Below are positions 34,011-40,230 of a stretch of DNA of 64,000 bases, one piece after another. The stretch is from Anaerotignum propionicum DSM 1682. GTDB taxonomy: Bacteria; Bacillota; Clostridia; Lachnospirales; Anaerotignaceae. The notes under the pieces are model-generated. The model worked only from the letters and a program-made list of their open reading frames with translations. It searched no databases and was not told the DNA's origin. Both the position numbers and the translations under genes were made by a program. The stretch spans positions 1,364,001 to 1,428,000 of the forward strand of contig NZ_CP014223.1 of the NCBI RefSeq assembly GCF_001561955.1. The letters are read 5' to 3'. Numbering within the stretch: the first letter of the stretch is position 1; every line of letters begins with the position of its first letter.

Positions 34011-35195
34011 TCAATATACACACTTTTTACAAGGTGTTAATCCTCTTGAAAGCGCTTCCTCTAATGTAGATTCTGTATAGTGGCCACCATTACATGAGTC
34101 GTCGTAGTGATATCTTTTACCGGTTGGAGTTACATAAATGGTTCGACCATTACTTTTTTGAGTATTAGTAACACGAACTGTCTCACTTGCAGCTTTTTGT
34201 TCTGCAGCAAGTCTTTCAGCTTCAGCCTTTTGTTCAGCGGCAATTCTTTCTTCCTCGGCTTTTTTTTCTGCCACAAGTCTCTCTTCTTCAGCTTTTTTCT
34301 CAGCAGCAATTCTTTCTTCCTCGGCTTTTTTTTCAGCGGCAAGGCGTTCGGCTTCCTGCTTTTCCTTATCTACAATTGTGACAAGTAATTCATTACTTTT
34401 AATATCCGATGTTTCAGCCAGGATAGATAAATCCCCCTCATTGCTGAATGTTTTCAGCTCAAGTTCTCCGTTTTCCAGCTTGGAGATCTCAGCTAAAGAA
34501 TCGTCAGTTACCTCAAAACGGATTTCGGATATATCTGCATTTTCAGGAGTATAGTGCAACTGGACAAATTGATTTTCATTTATATCCATGGTGTCATTAC
34601 CAACTGAAAGTGCAATTGTTTCAACCGGTATGGAAGGGGATGCAAAGGTATGTACAAACAAACCAATTGTTGAAAATATAATTACACCGATTGTAATGAA
34701 AGTATATCTTTTACTATTTGGGTGATTCAATAAATCTTTTTTTACATGTAGCAAATGGAAAATACTTTGAATAAAGACGGCAGGAAAAAATAACCGTACG
34801 TTTATCAATGTGGCAATCAAAGTAATGGCAACATATATCATCCAACGCTTGAACTTTTTAGGCGGAAGATTGCCTCCACCTGAAAAATTTGAATATATCT
34901 CTGTAGGTGTAGCGTTGTTTTCATTTGAATATGGCGAATAACTATAATTATTCTCTGAAAGAGCAGATCCTCCTTCTTTTGCCTTTTTCTCTTTCTTTTT
35001 AGAAGGCTTTAAAGAAGTGGTTGTTACATGAGAAATACCGGTACCAGGGATGCTAAAAGATTTTGTAACTTTCCCTTTCGAATTGAGGGAAACTCTAGCA
35101 CCTTTTGTGCCCACACTCATTCCTACACCACGTTTACTTAAATTAAGTTTTATGCCTGGAGCAATTTTTATACTCTTTCTAAACCTAAAACCCAT
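34011..35195 (-). CDS. DUF4236-type membrane protein with long coiled linker
   Basis: 394 aa. Residues 1-55 are a DUF4236-type domain (MGFRFRKSIKIAPGIKLNLS, then VGTKGARVS). Two or three hydrophobic segments lie at about 118-180. A beta-rich, Ig-like region (ETIALSVGNDTMDINENQFV) follows, then a tandem coiled repeat of the form AAEKKAEEER (about 283-335), and a C-terminal domain GKRYHYDDSCNGGHY with CKKC, a likely metal site also found in nuclease-type proteins. AAGGGGG precedes the ATG. Function unknown. It is carried in the lysogeny arm. Confidence 0.7.
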   Translation of the reverse strand: MGFRFRKSIKIAPGIKLNLSKRGVGMSVGTKGARVSLNSKGKVTKSFSIPGTGISHVTTTSLKPSKKKEKKAKEGGSALSENNYSYSPYSNENNATPTEIYSNFSGGGNLPPKKFKRWMIYVAITLIATLINVRLFFPAVFIQSIFHLLHVKKDLLNHPNSKRYTFITIGVIIFSTIGLFVHTFASPSIPVETIALSVGNDTMDINENQFVQLHYTPENADISEIRFEVTDDSLAEISKLENGELELKTFSNEGDLSILAETSDIKSNELLVTIVDKEKQEAERLAAEKKAEEERIAAEKKAEEERLVAEKKAEEERIAAEQKAEAERLAAEQKAASETVRVTNTQKSNGRTIYVTPTGKRYHYDDSCNGGHYTESTLEEALSRGLTPCKKCVY

Positions 35196-35211
35196 ACAAA
35201 TTCCCCCTTAA

Positions 35212-35240
35212 TTGACAAAATATTCTATAAAGTTTATAAT
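35212..35240 (+). promoter_or_regulatory. Sigma-A promoter of sRNA copy A
   Basis: TTGACA (35212-35217), 17-bp spacer, TATAAT (35235-35240): a perfect consensus, pointing right, away from the DUF4236-type gene. Confidence 0.8.
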
Positions 35241-35246
35241 GTATTA

Positions 35247-35311
35247 AGGGTTTGTAGCATGACAAATCTGTTTTTTACCCTCACAGTATTTGCGGTACTG
35301 TGGGGATTTTT
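35247..35311 (+). ncRNA. Counter-oriented hairpin RNA, copy A
   Basis: About 65 nt. Hairpin 1 pairs TTTGT with ACAAA around AGCATG. Hairpin 2 pairs CCCTCACAGTA (35278-35288) with TACTGTGGGG (35296-35305), one bulge, then five T residues. It is a diverged duplicate of the unit at 36594-36661. The same stretch also reads as a frame from ATG 35259 behind AAGGG (see findings), so a small coding transcript is the alternative. Confidence 0.6.
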
Positions 35312-35372
35312 AGTTTCGGAAAAATATCTGATAGTTCCTTTAAGGCTTGCATATGAGAAGTGCAAACTCTAA
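35259..35372 (+). CDS. Possible 37-aa hydrophobic peptide over sRNA copy A
   Basis: ATG 35259 lies 8 nt after AAGGG and gives MTNLFFTLTVFAVLWGFL, then a charged tail ending at TAA 35370-35372. One membrane helix with a basic end resembles type I toxin peptides. Against it: the terminator hairpin sits inside the frame, and copy B has lost the frame through single-base length changes. I hold this as an alternative reading of the RNA. Confidence 0.25.
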   Translation: MTNLFFTLTVFAVLWGFLVSEKYLIVPLRLAYEKCKL

Positions 35373-35377
35373 TAAAA
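35311..35377 (-). pseudogene. Degenerate copy of the hepT 3' end
   Basis: The stretch is closely similar to 36661-36730, the 3' end of the hepT gene. Read leftward it still gives CTSHMQALKELSD before losing the frame. With sRNA copy A it forms a duplicated segment of about 130 bp that flanks the exonuclease gene. Confidence 0.65.
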
Positions 35378-36532
35378 TCATTCTAAACAATTTATCAAGT
35401 CTTTTTCCTTCAATATTAAAATAGTGTGACCTTTTTCTTGCATTTCAAGAGCTTTTGCGACCTTACCACCATAATTCCCATATTTCCAATTATCACTCCC
35501 AGCACCGCCAACAATAAGATAATCCGCCTTTTTAGTAAGGTTGTCTTTGCAGGAACCACCTTTTGAAATAATCATTTCTGTGATATCACTTTTAGATCCT
35601 GAGTCGAAGTCTCCCGTTAATACAAATAATTTCTCTTCAAATATAATCGAGCATTCCGTGCAAGATGTTTCTATTGGGTTTACGAATTGTGATAATAGGC
35701 AAAGCATCTCATCAGCTTCAGAATCGGTTAAAATACCATCCTCCAGTATTAGAGAGCAAAGTGCGGAAATTTTATCGAATGGATAGTTTCCAGCTAACGA
35801 CTGGTGCTCTTGAATCCAATCCTTAATGAATATTATTTCATCAATCTCAATTAAATTGTCACTGATTATTTGTTCAGCTAATTCCTTTAATTCTTGCATA
35901 GAAATAGTATTATTTGAGTATTTAATTCTATTTTTGGAAGAAATAAAAAAGTTTGTGCAGTTAAGTTCATAAAAATTTTTAATTGTAAAGTTTCTATGAG
36001 CTGCAAGTAATATAAAGCTTTCATGTCTATGAGTTTTAAGTATATTGATAATAATGTTTGCCACGGCTAATGCATCGCTAAGTGCATTGTGGTGGTTGTC
36101 GATATCAACGCCATAGAGATCTGCTGCTGTCTTTAGTGTATTGTTTTGTAAATTGCCAGGAGAGCACAGATGCGTAATGTGGATATTGTCTATGTAATGA
36201 AAGTTATGAATATCAATTGAATATTCATTAAAGCAACATTTTAATACAGACATATCAAATTGAGCATTATGGGCAATTACAAAATGTGTATTAGCGAAAT
36301 ATTCTTTTAATTGCTCCCAGACTTCAAAAAAGTTACTCTCAGTTTTCACCATTTCAAAGGTTATTCCATGAATGTCGACATTCTTCATTAAGAATTCAGC
36401 TGTAGGAGGCTTTATTAAGAAATATTCAGTTTTTACAATTTCCTGATTTTTAACCGCAACTATTCCTATGGAGCAGGCACTATTCAAATTATTATTTGCA
36501 GTTTCAAAGTCAATCGCTATAAAGTCGTACAT
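35378..36532 (-). CDS. DEDDh exonuclease with C-terminal BRCT domain
   Basis: 384 aa. DnaQ-like exonuclease domain at about 1-165 with motif I DFIAIDFETAN, motif II HNAQFDMSVL and motif III NHHNALSDALAVANI (H-x4-D). A helical middle region with an acidic tellurite-resistance-like stretch follows (KIYS to CLLSQF region, about 215-290). The C-terminal BRCT domain (about 305-384) has FVLTGDFDSGSKSDITEMI and ADYLIVGG. Similar fusions occur as DNA-polymerase-III-epsilon-like repair or defence proteins. I start at ATG 36532, 6 nt after AAGGGGTG. It lies between two copies of a duplicated sRNA/hepT-end segment, which suggests it arrived as a cassette. Confidence 0.82.
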   Translation of the reverse strand: MYDFIAIDFETANNNLNSACSIGIVAVKNQEIVKTEYFLIKPPTAEFLMKNVDIHGITFEMVKTESNFFEVWEQLKEYFANTHFVIAHNAQFDMSVLKCCFNEYSIDIHNFHYIDNIHITHLCSPGNLQNNTLKTAADLYGVDIDNHHNALSDALAVANIIINILKTHRHESFILLAAHRNFTIKNFYELNCTNFFISSKNRIKYSNNTISMQELKELAEQIISDNLIEIDEIIFIKDWIQEHQSLAGNYPFDKISALCSLILEDGILTDSEADEMLCLLSQFVNPIETSCTECSIIFEEKLFVLTGDFDSGSKSDITEMIISKGGSCKDNLTKKADYLIVGGAGSDNWKYGNYGGKVAKALEMQEKGHTILILKEKDLINCLE

Positions 36533-36558
36533 AAACAACACCCCTTAAAATTCAAAAT

Positions 36559-36614
36559 TTGACAATATAATACATATTACTTATAATAATATTAAGGGGT
36601 TTGTGGCATGACAA
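36559..36614. promoter_or_regulatory. Overlapping divergent promoters, exonuclease gene and sRNA copy B
   Basis: Rightward: TTGACA (36559-36564), 17 bp, TATAAT (36582-36587). Leftward: TTGTCA (36609-36614), 17 bp, TATTAT (36586-36591). The two -10 boxes share two bases, so polymerase cannot use both at once. The leftward -35 lies inside the sRNA sequence. Confidence 0.7.
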
Positions 36615-36661
36615 ATCTGTTTTTACCCTCACAGTATTTGCGGTACTGTGAGGGATTTTTT
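36594..36661 (+). ncRNA. Counter-oriented hairpin RNA, copy B
   Basis: About 68 nt. Hairpin 1 pairs TTTGT with ACAAA around GGCATG. Hairpin 2 is a perfect 11-bp stem, CCCTCACAGTA (36626-36636) with TACTGTGAGGG (36644-36654), then a T-run that ends on the hepT stop codon (36660-36662). It reads against both neighbours. AAGGGG followed 8 nt later by ATG is kept, but no in-frame stop comes before the terminator. No known RNA family is recognised. Confidence 0.65.
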
Positions 36662-37052
36662 AGTTTTCCGAAAAATATTCTGATAGTTCCTTTAAAGCTT
36701 GCATATGTGAAGTACATATTCTAACAAAGATTTCATCTGCTGTTTTTTCATCGTAAACATGTGAGGTTAGGTTACGGTCATTTAATATCTGAATCCAAGT
36801 ACGTTCATCATTGATGATTTTATATGAATATGCTTCACGCATGACGGTTTTTGGGCTATTCAGATCAAGAAAGCCTTGTTCTATAAGATACTCTCTCGCT
36901 GTTTTCCATGCAAGTTCCACTGAGAACTCAAATCTTTGGATCGCGCCATCACGAACTGTAGTGCTTTTATTCAGATTATACTCCTCTAACGCTTCCTGCA
37001 AACGAGATACTGATTTTTCAAAGTTTTCAGCTTTCTTTTGAAAATTACTCAT
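36660..37052 (-). CDS. hepT: HepT-like HEPN toxin (type VII toxin-antitoxin)
   Basis: 130 aa, helical. The R-x4-H-x-Y motif of HEPN RNases is present as RNLTSHVY near residue 90. The family is also known as HI0074-type nucleotidyltransferase-substrate-binding proteins. In type VII systems HepT is a tRNA- or mRNA-cleaving toxin silenced by AMPylation of the Tyr by MntA. Start ATG 37052 overlaps the mntA stop (ATGAGTAA), so the antitoxin gene comes first and the two are coupled. Its 3' end has been copied to 35311-35377. Confidence 0.8.
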   Translation of the reverse strand: MSNFQKKAENFEKSVSRLQEALEEYNLNKSTTVRDGAIQRFEFSVELAWKTAREYLIEQGFLDLNSPKTVMREAYSYKIINDERTWIQILNDRNLTSHVYDEKTADEIFVRICTSHMQALKELSEYFSEN

Positions 37053-37320
37053 AGAGCAGCACACCATCCTTTTCAATATTTTTAATTAGTTCCTGGTCTG
37101 TAGTCTCACTTATAAATACCAGATCAAATTTCAAAAGAGTAGGAAGATCATCAACATCAGACCAAAACCGAGATTGGTTACAATCCTTCATACCGTAAAT
37201 AGCCAAATCAATGTCACTTCGTGAATGATTATCCCCACGGGCACGAGAGCCAAAGAGAACAATTTTTTGTGCTTGATATTTTTTGCCTAGGGCTTTTATT
37301 TCTTGGTAAATTGTTTCCAT
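37045..37320 (-). CDS. mntA: MntA-like minimal nucleotidyltransferase antitoxin
   Basis: 91 aa. The GS-x10-D-x-D active site is visible as GSRARGDNHSRSDIDLAI. The length fits MNT-fold antitoxins that add AMP to HepT. I start at ATG 37320, 8 nt after AAAGGA; ATG 37329 overlaps that site. It is the first gene of the pair and may share a promoter with the repressor gene upstream, from which it is separated by about 75 bp. In a prophage this pair probably acts in stabilisation or in defence against other phages. Confidence 0.82.
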   Translation of the reverse strand: METIYQEIKALGKKYQAQKIVLFGSRARGDNHSRSDIDLAIYGMKDCNQSRFWSDVDDLPTLLKFDLVFISETTDQELIKNIEKDGVLLYE

Positions 37321-37394
37321 AGGGAGCATCCTTTCTTATTTCATAGTAATACCATCTTTCATGTCTTATGAATATTGAAATAACTTTTTCGCTT

Positions 37395-37898
37395 TTAGGC
37401 GTCTTTTGCGGAGATGGAAGCTATAGACGTTATGCCCTTTTTCTCGGCCAGCATTTCTTGCTTTATCAATTCTAATTCTTTTTCATCCTCAGCGGTAAGC
37501 TTCGTCACTGAGGCGGGGAAAAGCTCTTCTGCTATTTCTTCGTTCCTATTTGTAAGATTACTGCGTTCATATTCCTTTTCTAAAACTAAATTAACCATAT
37601 CTTTGCCAGATTCATTTAAGCATCGATATTTAGAAATTAGTTTTATTTCGTTGTGGTCTAAATCAAAATTACATACTCTACCAAAATTAATATCTGTTAT
37701 TTCGTCCTTCATTAAATAATCTAGAGTGGTATCAAAATATTCAGCTAATTTTTTGATAGTAGATAACTTAACGTTTTGATAACCTTTTTTATAAAATCCA
37801 TCAATGGTTGTATATGGTATTCCACTTTCTCTTGATAAAACATTTTTGTTTATGTCATTTTTGTTCATTAGGAAATCAAGTTTTTCTAGGAAATTCAT
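37395..37898 (-). CDS. Prophage repressor, XRE family
   Basis: 167 aa. The HTH covers residues about 8-66 (NDINKNVLSRESGIPYTTID, TIKKLAEYFDTTLDYLM). The C-terminal part is acidic and helical, with no S24 peptidase motif, so induction would not be by simple RecA-stimulated self-cleavage. It is divergent from the Cro-like gene across three operators. Its promoter, read leftward, is TTGACT (37945-37950), 17 bp, TACTAT (37922-37927). Confidence 0.82.
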   Translation of the reverse strand: MNFLEKLDFLMNKNDINKNVLSRESGIPYTTIDGFYKKGYQNVKLSTIKKLAEYFDTTLDYLMKDEITDINFGRVCNFDLDHNEIKLISKYRCLNESGKDMVNLVLEKEYERSNLTNRNEEIAEELFPASVTKLTAEDEKELELIKQEMLAEKKGITSIASISAKDA

Positions 37899-37921
37899 AA
37901 TACTTCCCTCCTTACTTTTCC

Positions 37922-38035
37922 ATAGTATATCTGTTTTATTATCTAGTCAAGTAAAAAATTACCCTGCAACGGAAAAAAGTATTGACAATTTACGATGCAG
38001 GGTATATTATGTGATTGTAAATACCTTGCGGGGTA
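37922..38035. promoter_or_regulatory. Lysogeny switch: three 14-bp operators at 31-bp spacing
   Basis: Sites: TACCCTGCAACGGA (37960-37973), TACGATGCAGGGTA (37991-38004), TACCTTGCGGGGTA (38022-38035); the ideal is the palindrome TACCCTGCAGGGTA. Centres are exactly 31 bp apart, about three helical turns, so bound dimers lie on one face. The rightward early promoter is TTGACA (37982-37987), 17 bp, TATTAT (38005-38010), and the middle site fills its spacer. The leftward repressor promoter is at 37922-37950; the first site lies just upstream of it, where a bound protein could activate. Confidence 0.8.
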
Positions 38036-38050
38036 AAAGGAGGGGAGAGT

Positions 38051-38269
38051 ATGATGAAAAATTTAAGAAATGAATTACAAAAGAAAAACATTACGATAGT
38101 TGCATTTGCAAGTTTTTTAGGAGTATCTGAAAAAACAGCTCAAAACAAATTAAATGGAGTTACGGATTTTACTTATCCCGAGGCAATAAAAATTAGTTCA
38201 CTTTTGTTTCCAGAATATACAATGACATATTTATTTAGAACAGAGGAGGAAGAAAAAACCGCTAGCTAA
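38051..38269 (+). CDS. Cro-like helix-turn-helix protein
   Basis: 72 aa. LRNELQKKNITIVAFASFLG with VSEKTAQNKLNG is a small HTH, then an acidic tail. It is the first gene of the rightward early operon, directly after operator 3, the place of Cro in temperate phages. AGGAGG lies 7 nt before ATG 38051. It probably binds the same TACCCTGCAGGGTA sites to shut off the repressor. Confidence 0.72.
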   Translation: MMKNLRNELQKKNITIVAFASFLGVSEKTAQNKLNGVTDFTYPEAIKISSLLFPEYTMTYLFRTEEEEKTAS

Positions 38270-38282
38270 GGAGGGGGGAGCA

Positions 38283-38453
38283 GTGACTAAGTATAGTGAA
38301 GTTTTTAAAACCAAAAATGGGACGGAGGTGAAAATGGAAATAACAACTGAGTGTTCCACAGATGAAGAAATGAGAGAAACACTCAGTTTCATTGCATGCA
38401 GCGCACACCAATTTTATCTTCAAGCGGGAAGAGCAATTAGTAGTACGCTTTGA
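38283..38453 (+). CDS. Small early phage protein, GTG start
   Basis: 56 aa starting with GTG 38283 behind AAGGAGGGGGGAG: MTKYSEVFKTKNGTEVKMEI, then an acidic middle (TDEEMRETLSF) and a helical end. No known domain. It follows the Cro-like gene by 13 bp and overlaps the convergent gene at 38437 by 17 bp. Confidence 0.5.
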   Translation: MTKYSEVFKTKNGTEVKMEITTECSTDEEMRETLSFIACSAHQFYLQAGRAISSTL

Positions 38454-38718
38454 TAAGCTCGGGTTTGCCATCATAATGGTCATACTCAATATTCTTTACA
38501 GTATATGTATTGAGTTTATCTTGGGTTGTAATTGTATTTCCAACTTGAATATTGGGTTTGTCTTCAACTAAAAATTCTATATGTTTGCCTGATTCATCGG
38601 TATTTTCTAAGCCTTTAAATACACCAATTTGCTCTTGCAAATTAAAAATTTCATAAGTGAGCAAATCGTTAGAAAAATCTTCAAAAAACAGTTTGGCAGG
38701 GACTGGTAATATACCCAT
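38437..38718 (-). CDS. Hypothetical protein, leftward inside the early region
   Basis: 93 aa, soluble, beta-rich; contains VEDKPNIQVGNTITTQDKLN and YTVKNIEYDHYDGKPELI. I choose ATG 38718, 8 nt after GGAGG, over 38724. It is the only leftward gene among the early genes and its end overlaps the small gene at 38283, so it may be expressed in the lysogen. Function unknown. Confidence 0.55.
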   Translation of the reverse strand: MGILPVPAKLFFEDFSNDLLTYEIFNLQEQIGVFKGLENTDESGKHIEFLVEDKPNIQVGNTITTQDKLNTYTVKNIEYDHYDGKPELIKAYY

Positions 38719-38850
38719 TGGCATTACCTCCTTTCTTAATTACTCGGCATTGCAGTGCTTGTACAGAAAGGATAGCACGATGTGACAAAATATTCCACAA
38801 TAATTACAAGCTACTTAAGGTATGTGAGATTAGAAAAAGAACCTATTTTT

Positions 38851-38882
38851 AGAATAGGACAAATATGCAGAATAGGACAAAT
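38851..38882. repeat. Two 14-bp direct repeats upstream of an early gene
   Basis: AGAATAGGACAAAT occurs at 38851-38864 and 38869-38882, 18 bp apart. It lies 37 bp before the gene at 38919 and may be a tandem protein-binding site. Confidence 0.5.
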
Positions 38883-38918
38883 TCTATAAAGCATAGCTTT
38901 TACTAGGGGGTGTTTAAG

Positions 38919-39098
38919 ATGCCAAGAGAGGCTAAGAAAACTGAATACACTGTAACGGTACGCCATAAGGAAAAGACCAAAGAGGAAGCGGAGATTCACG
39001 AAAGAAATTGTGCTCGTGTACTTATTGAAGCAAAGATGAAAGCGGCGGAAGCTATAAAAGCCAAAGCGGCACAATCTATTAATGTAGTTAGTAAATAG
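38919..39098 (+). CDS. Small basic early phage protein
   Basis: 59 aa, MPREAKKTEYTVTVRHKEKT then a Lys/Ala-rich helix. It follows AGGGGGTG by 6 nt. No domain recognised; the charge suggests nucleic-acid binding, which is only a guess. Confidence 0.5.
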   Translation: MPREAKKTEYTVTVRHKEKTKEEAEIHERNCARVLIEAKMKAAEAIKAKAAQSINVVSK

Positions 39099-39145
39099 GG
39101 GCGCAAGCCCTTTGATAAGGACAAGCTTTAAGAAAGGATGAATTT

Positions 39146-39433
39146 ATGAAATCAACGGGGATTACACGCAAAGTAGATGATTTGGGCAGGGTGGTTCTGC
39201 CCATAGAGCTTCGGAGGAATTTAGGTATTGGCATTGGTGACACCCTAGAGATATTTACAGACAAAGAAATGATTGTGTTGAGACGGTATAATGCCGTGGA
39301 TGATTTGCTTACCATGGCAGTTCGGCTAAAAGATAGAGTCGTTGTTGAAGATTGTGGCGAAATGAAGCCTGTTTTATTGGACAAGCTTTCTGAGGTTGAA
39401 AAATTGCTTATGAGTGAAGTGGACAAGTATTAG
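39146..39433 (+). CDS. AbrB/SpoVT-type transcriptional regulator
   Basis: 95 aa. The swapped-hairpin domain at the N-terminus is clear: STGITRKVDDLGRVVLPIEL, then LGIGIGDTLEIF and VLRRY. The C-terminal half is a helical dimerization tail. AAGAAAGGATG lies upstream. Phage copies of AbrB-like proteins can alter host transition-state or sporulation control; what this one binds is unknown. Confidence 0.82.
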   Translation: MKSTGITRKVDDLGRVVLPIELRRNLGIGIGDTLEIFTDKEMIVLRRYNAVDDLLTMAVRLKDRVVVEDCGEMKPVLLDKLSEVEKLLMSEVDKY

Positions 39434-39459
39434 TATTACATAAAAATAAGGAGGTAGCC

Positions 39460-39732
39460 ATGGACCCAAGGGAAATAGAGGAGGTTGAGCAAATATTTGA
39501 CTTAAAAACAAGGAAAGAAAAGCGAGGCAAGCGGAAGAATAGGAAACAGTTTTTTTCAGAACTTTTTAAGTGTGTTTTTTTGATGGTTGTTGCAATGCTT
39601 TCAGCGGCGATTATTGTGCCGAAGTCGGAAGCGGCACCCGAAAAGGCTCTGATTATTTATGAGTTCTGCGCTGTCTTTGCAATCATTATTTTAGTTAGTT
39701 TTTGGTTGGACAAGCCAAGGAGAAAGAAGTGA
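39460..39732 (+). CDS. Small two-helix membrane protein
   Basis: 90 aa. An acidic, then very basic N-terminus (TRKEKRGKRKNRKQ) is followed by two hydrophobic helices (CVFLMVVAMLSAAIIV and YEFCAVFAIIILVSFW). AAGGAGG precedes the ATG. Function unknown; it lies between the AbrB-type gene and a counter-oriented RNA. Confidence 0.55.
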   Translation: MDPREIEEVEQIFDLKTRKEKRGKRKNRKQFFSELFKCVFLMVVAMLSAAIIVPKSEAAPEKALIIYEFCAVFAIIILVSFWLDKPRRKK

Positions 39733-39757
39733 GAAACCAATGAGGAATTTATGCAAT

Positions 39758-39789
39758 AAAAAAGGCACTGGGAAACCCAGCACCACCAC
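39758..39789 (-). ncRNA. Very short counter-oriented hairpin RNA
   Basis: Promoter TTGTCC (39819-39824), 17 bp, TATAAT (39796-39801), all leftward. The RNA, about 32 nt, is essentially one hairpin: GGUGCUGGG-UUU-CCCAGUGCC plus six U. Two of the nine pairs are G-U on this strand and would be C-A mismatches on the other, so the leftward RNA is the functional one. It ends about 25 bp short of the stop codon of the gene at 39460. Confidence 0.6.
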
Positions 39790-39795
39790 AAAATT

Positions 39796-39824
39796 ATTAT
39801 AGCATAGATTCTATTTTGGGACAA
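39796..39824 (-). promoter_or_regulatory. Sigma-A promoter of the 32-nt hairpin RNA
   Basis: TTGTCC, 17-bp spacer, TATAAT, pointing left against the early operon. Confidence 0.65.
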
Positions 39825-39857
39825 GCATATTCTCTATATAGATGCTAGGAGGTTATT

Positions 39858-39992
39858 ATGAGTAAGTTTGATATATGCCCTTTTTGTGGCGCAACGTTAG
39901 ACCATGGGGAAACCTGTGATTGTAGATGTAAATCTATTAAGGAAGAAACGCAAGAAATCTGTGTTTGCCAAAATGAAGAGAAAATGGAATAG
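39858..39992 (+). CDS. 44-aa zinc-ribbon-like protein
   Basis: MSKFDICPFCGATLDHGETC followed by DCRCK and a later CVC: a CPFCG knuckle with further Cys suggests a small zinc site. GGAGG lies 5 nt before ATG 39858. It sits between two counter-oriented RNA units. Function unknown. Confidence 0.55.
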   Translation: MSKFDICPFCGATLDHGETCDCRCKSIKEETQEICVCQNEEKME

Positions 39993-39996
39993 ATGC

Positions 39997-40064
39997 AAAA
40001 AAAGTGCCCCTCTCTTGCGGTAACAAGAGGGGGGCAAGGTTTTAGATAAAACCCAAGATATAGT
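39997..40064 (-). ncRNA. Counter-oriented hairpin RNA of about 68 nt
   Basis: Promoter TTGTAA (40094-40099), 17 bp, TATAAT (40071-40076), leftward. The terminator pairs GCCCCCCTCTTG with CAAGAGAGGGGC (11 of 12 pairs) and is followed by AC and seven T residues. It ends 5 bp from the stop codon of the zinc-ribbon gene (39990-39992), the same geometry as the other units. Confidence 0.6.
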
Positions 40065-40070
40065 ACTTAT

Positions 40071-40099
40071 ATTATACAACAGAGTACATTGTTTTACAA
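40071..40099 (-). promoter_or_regulatory. Sigma-A promoter of the 68-nt hairpin RNA
   Basis: TTGTAA, 17-bp spacer, TATAAT, pointing left. The gap from here to the gene at 40231 shows no other clear feature. Confidence 0.65.
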
Positions 40100-40230
40100 G
40101 TATTTTGGGTTGCTTTCCATGAAAAAGCCTTTTTCTAAAACCTAGGAATTTAGGGGCAGAGTTGCCCTTTAACTCCTCGATAACAAGATTAACATTAGGG
40201 CTATGGTTATTTATTGAAAGGGGTAAAGCA

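Noticed and set aside
34150-34390. Repeated reading frames on the + strand over the DUF4236-type gene
   Set aside because: They are shadows of the low-complexity coiled repeat on the other strand.
38819-38918. CRISPR-like repeat pair AGAATAGGACAAAT
   Set aside because: Only two 14-bp copies with a 4-bp gap; no spacers and no cas genes.
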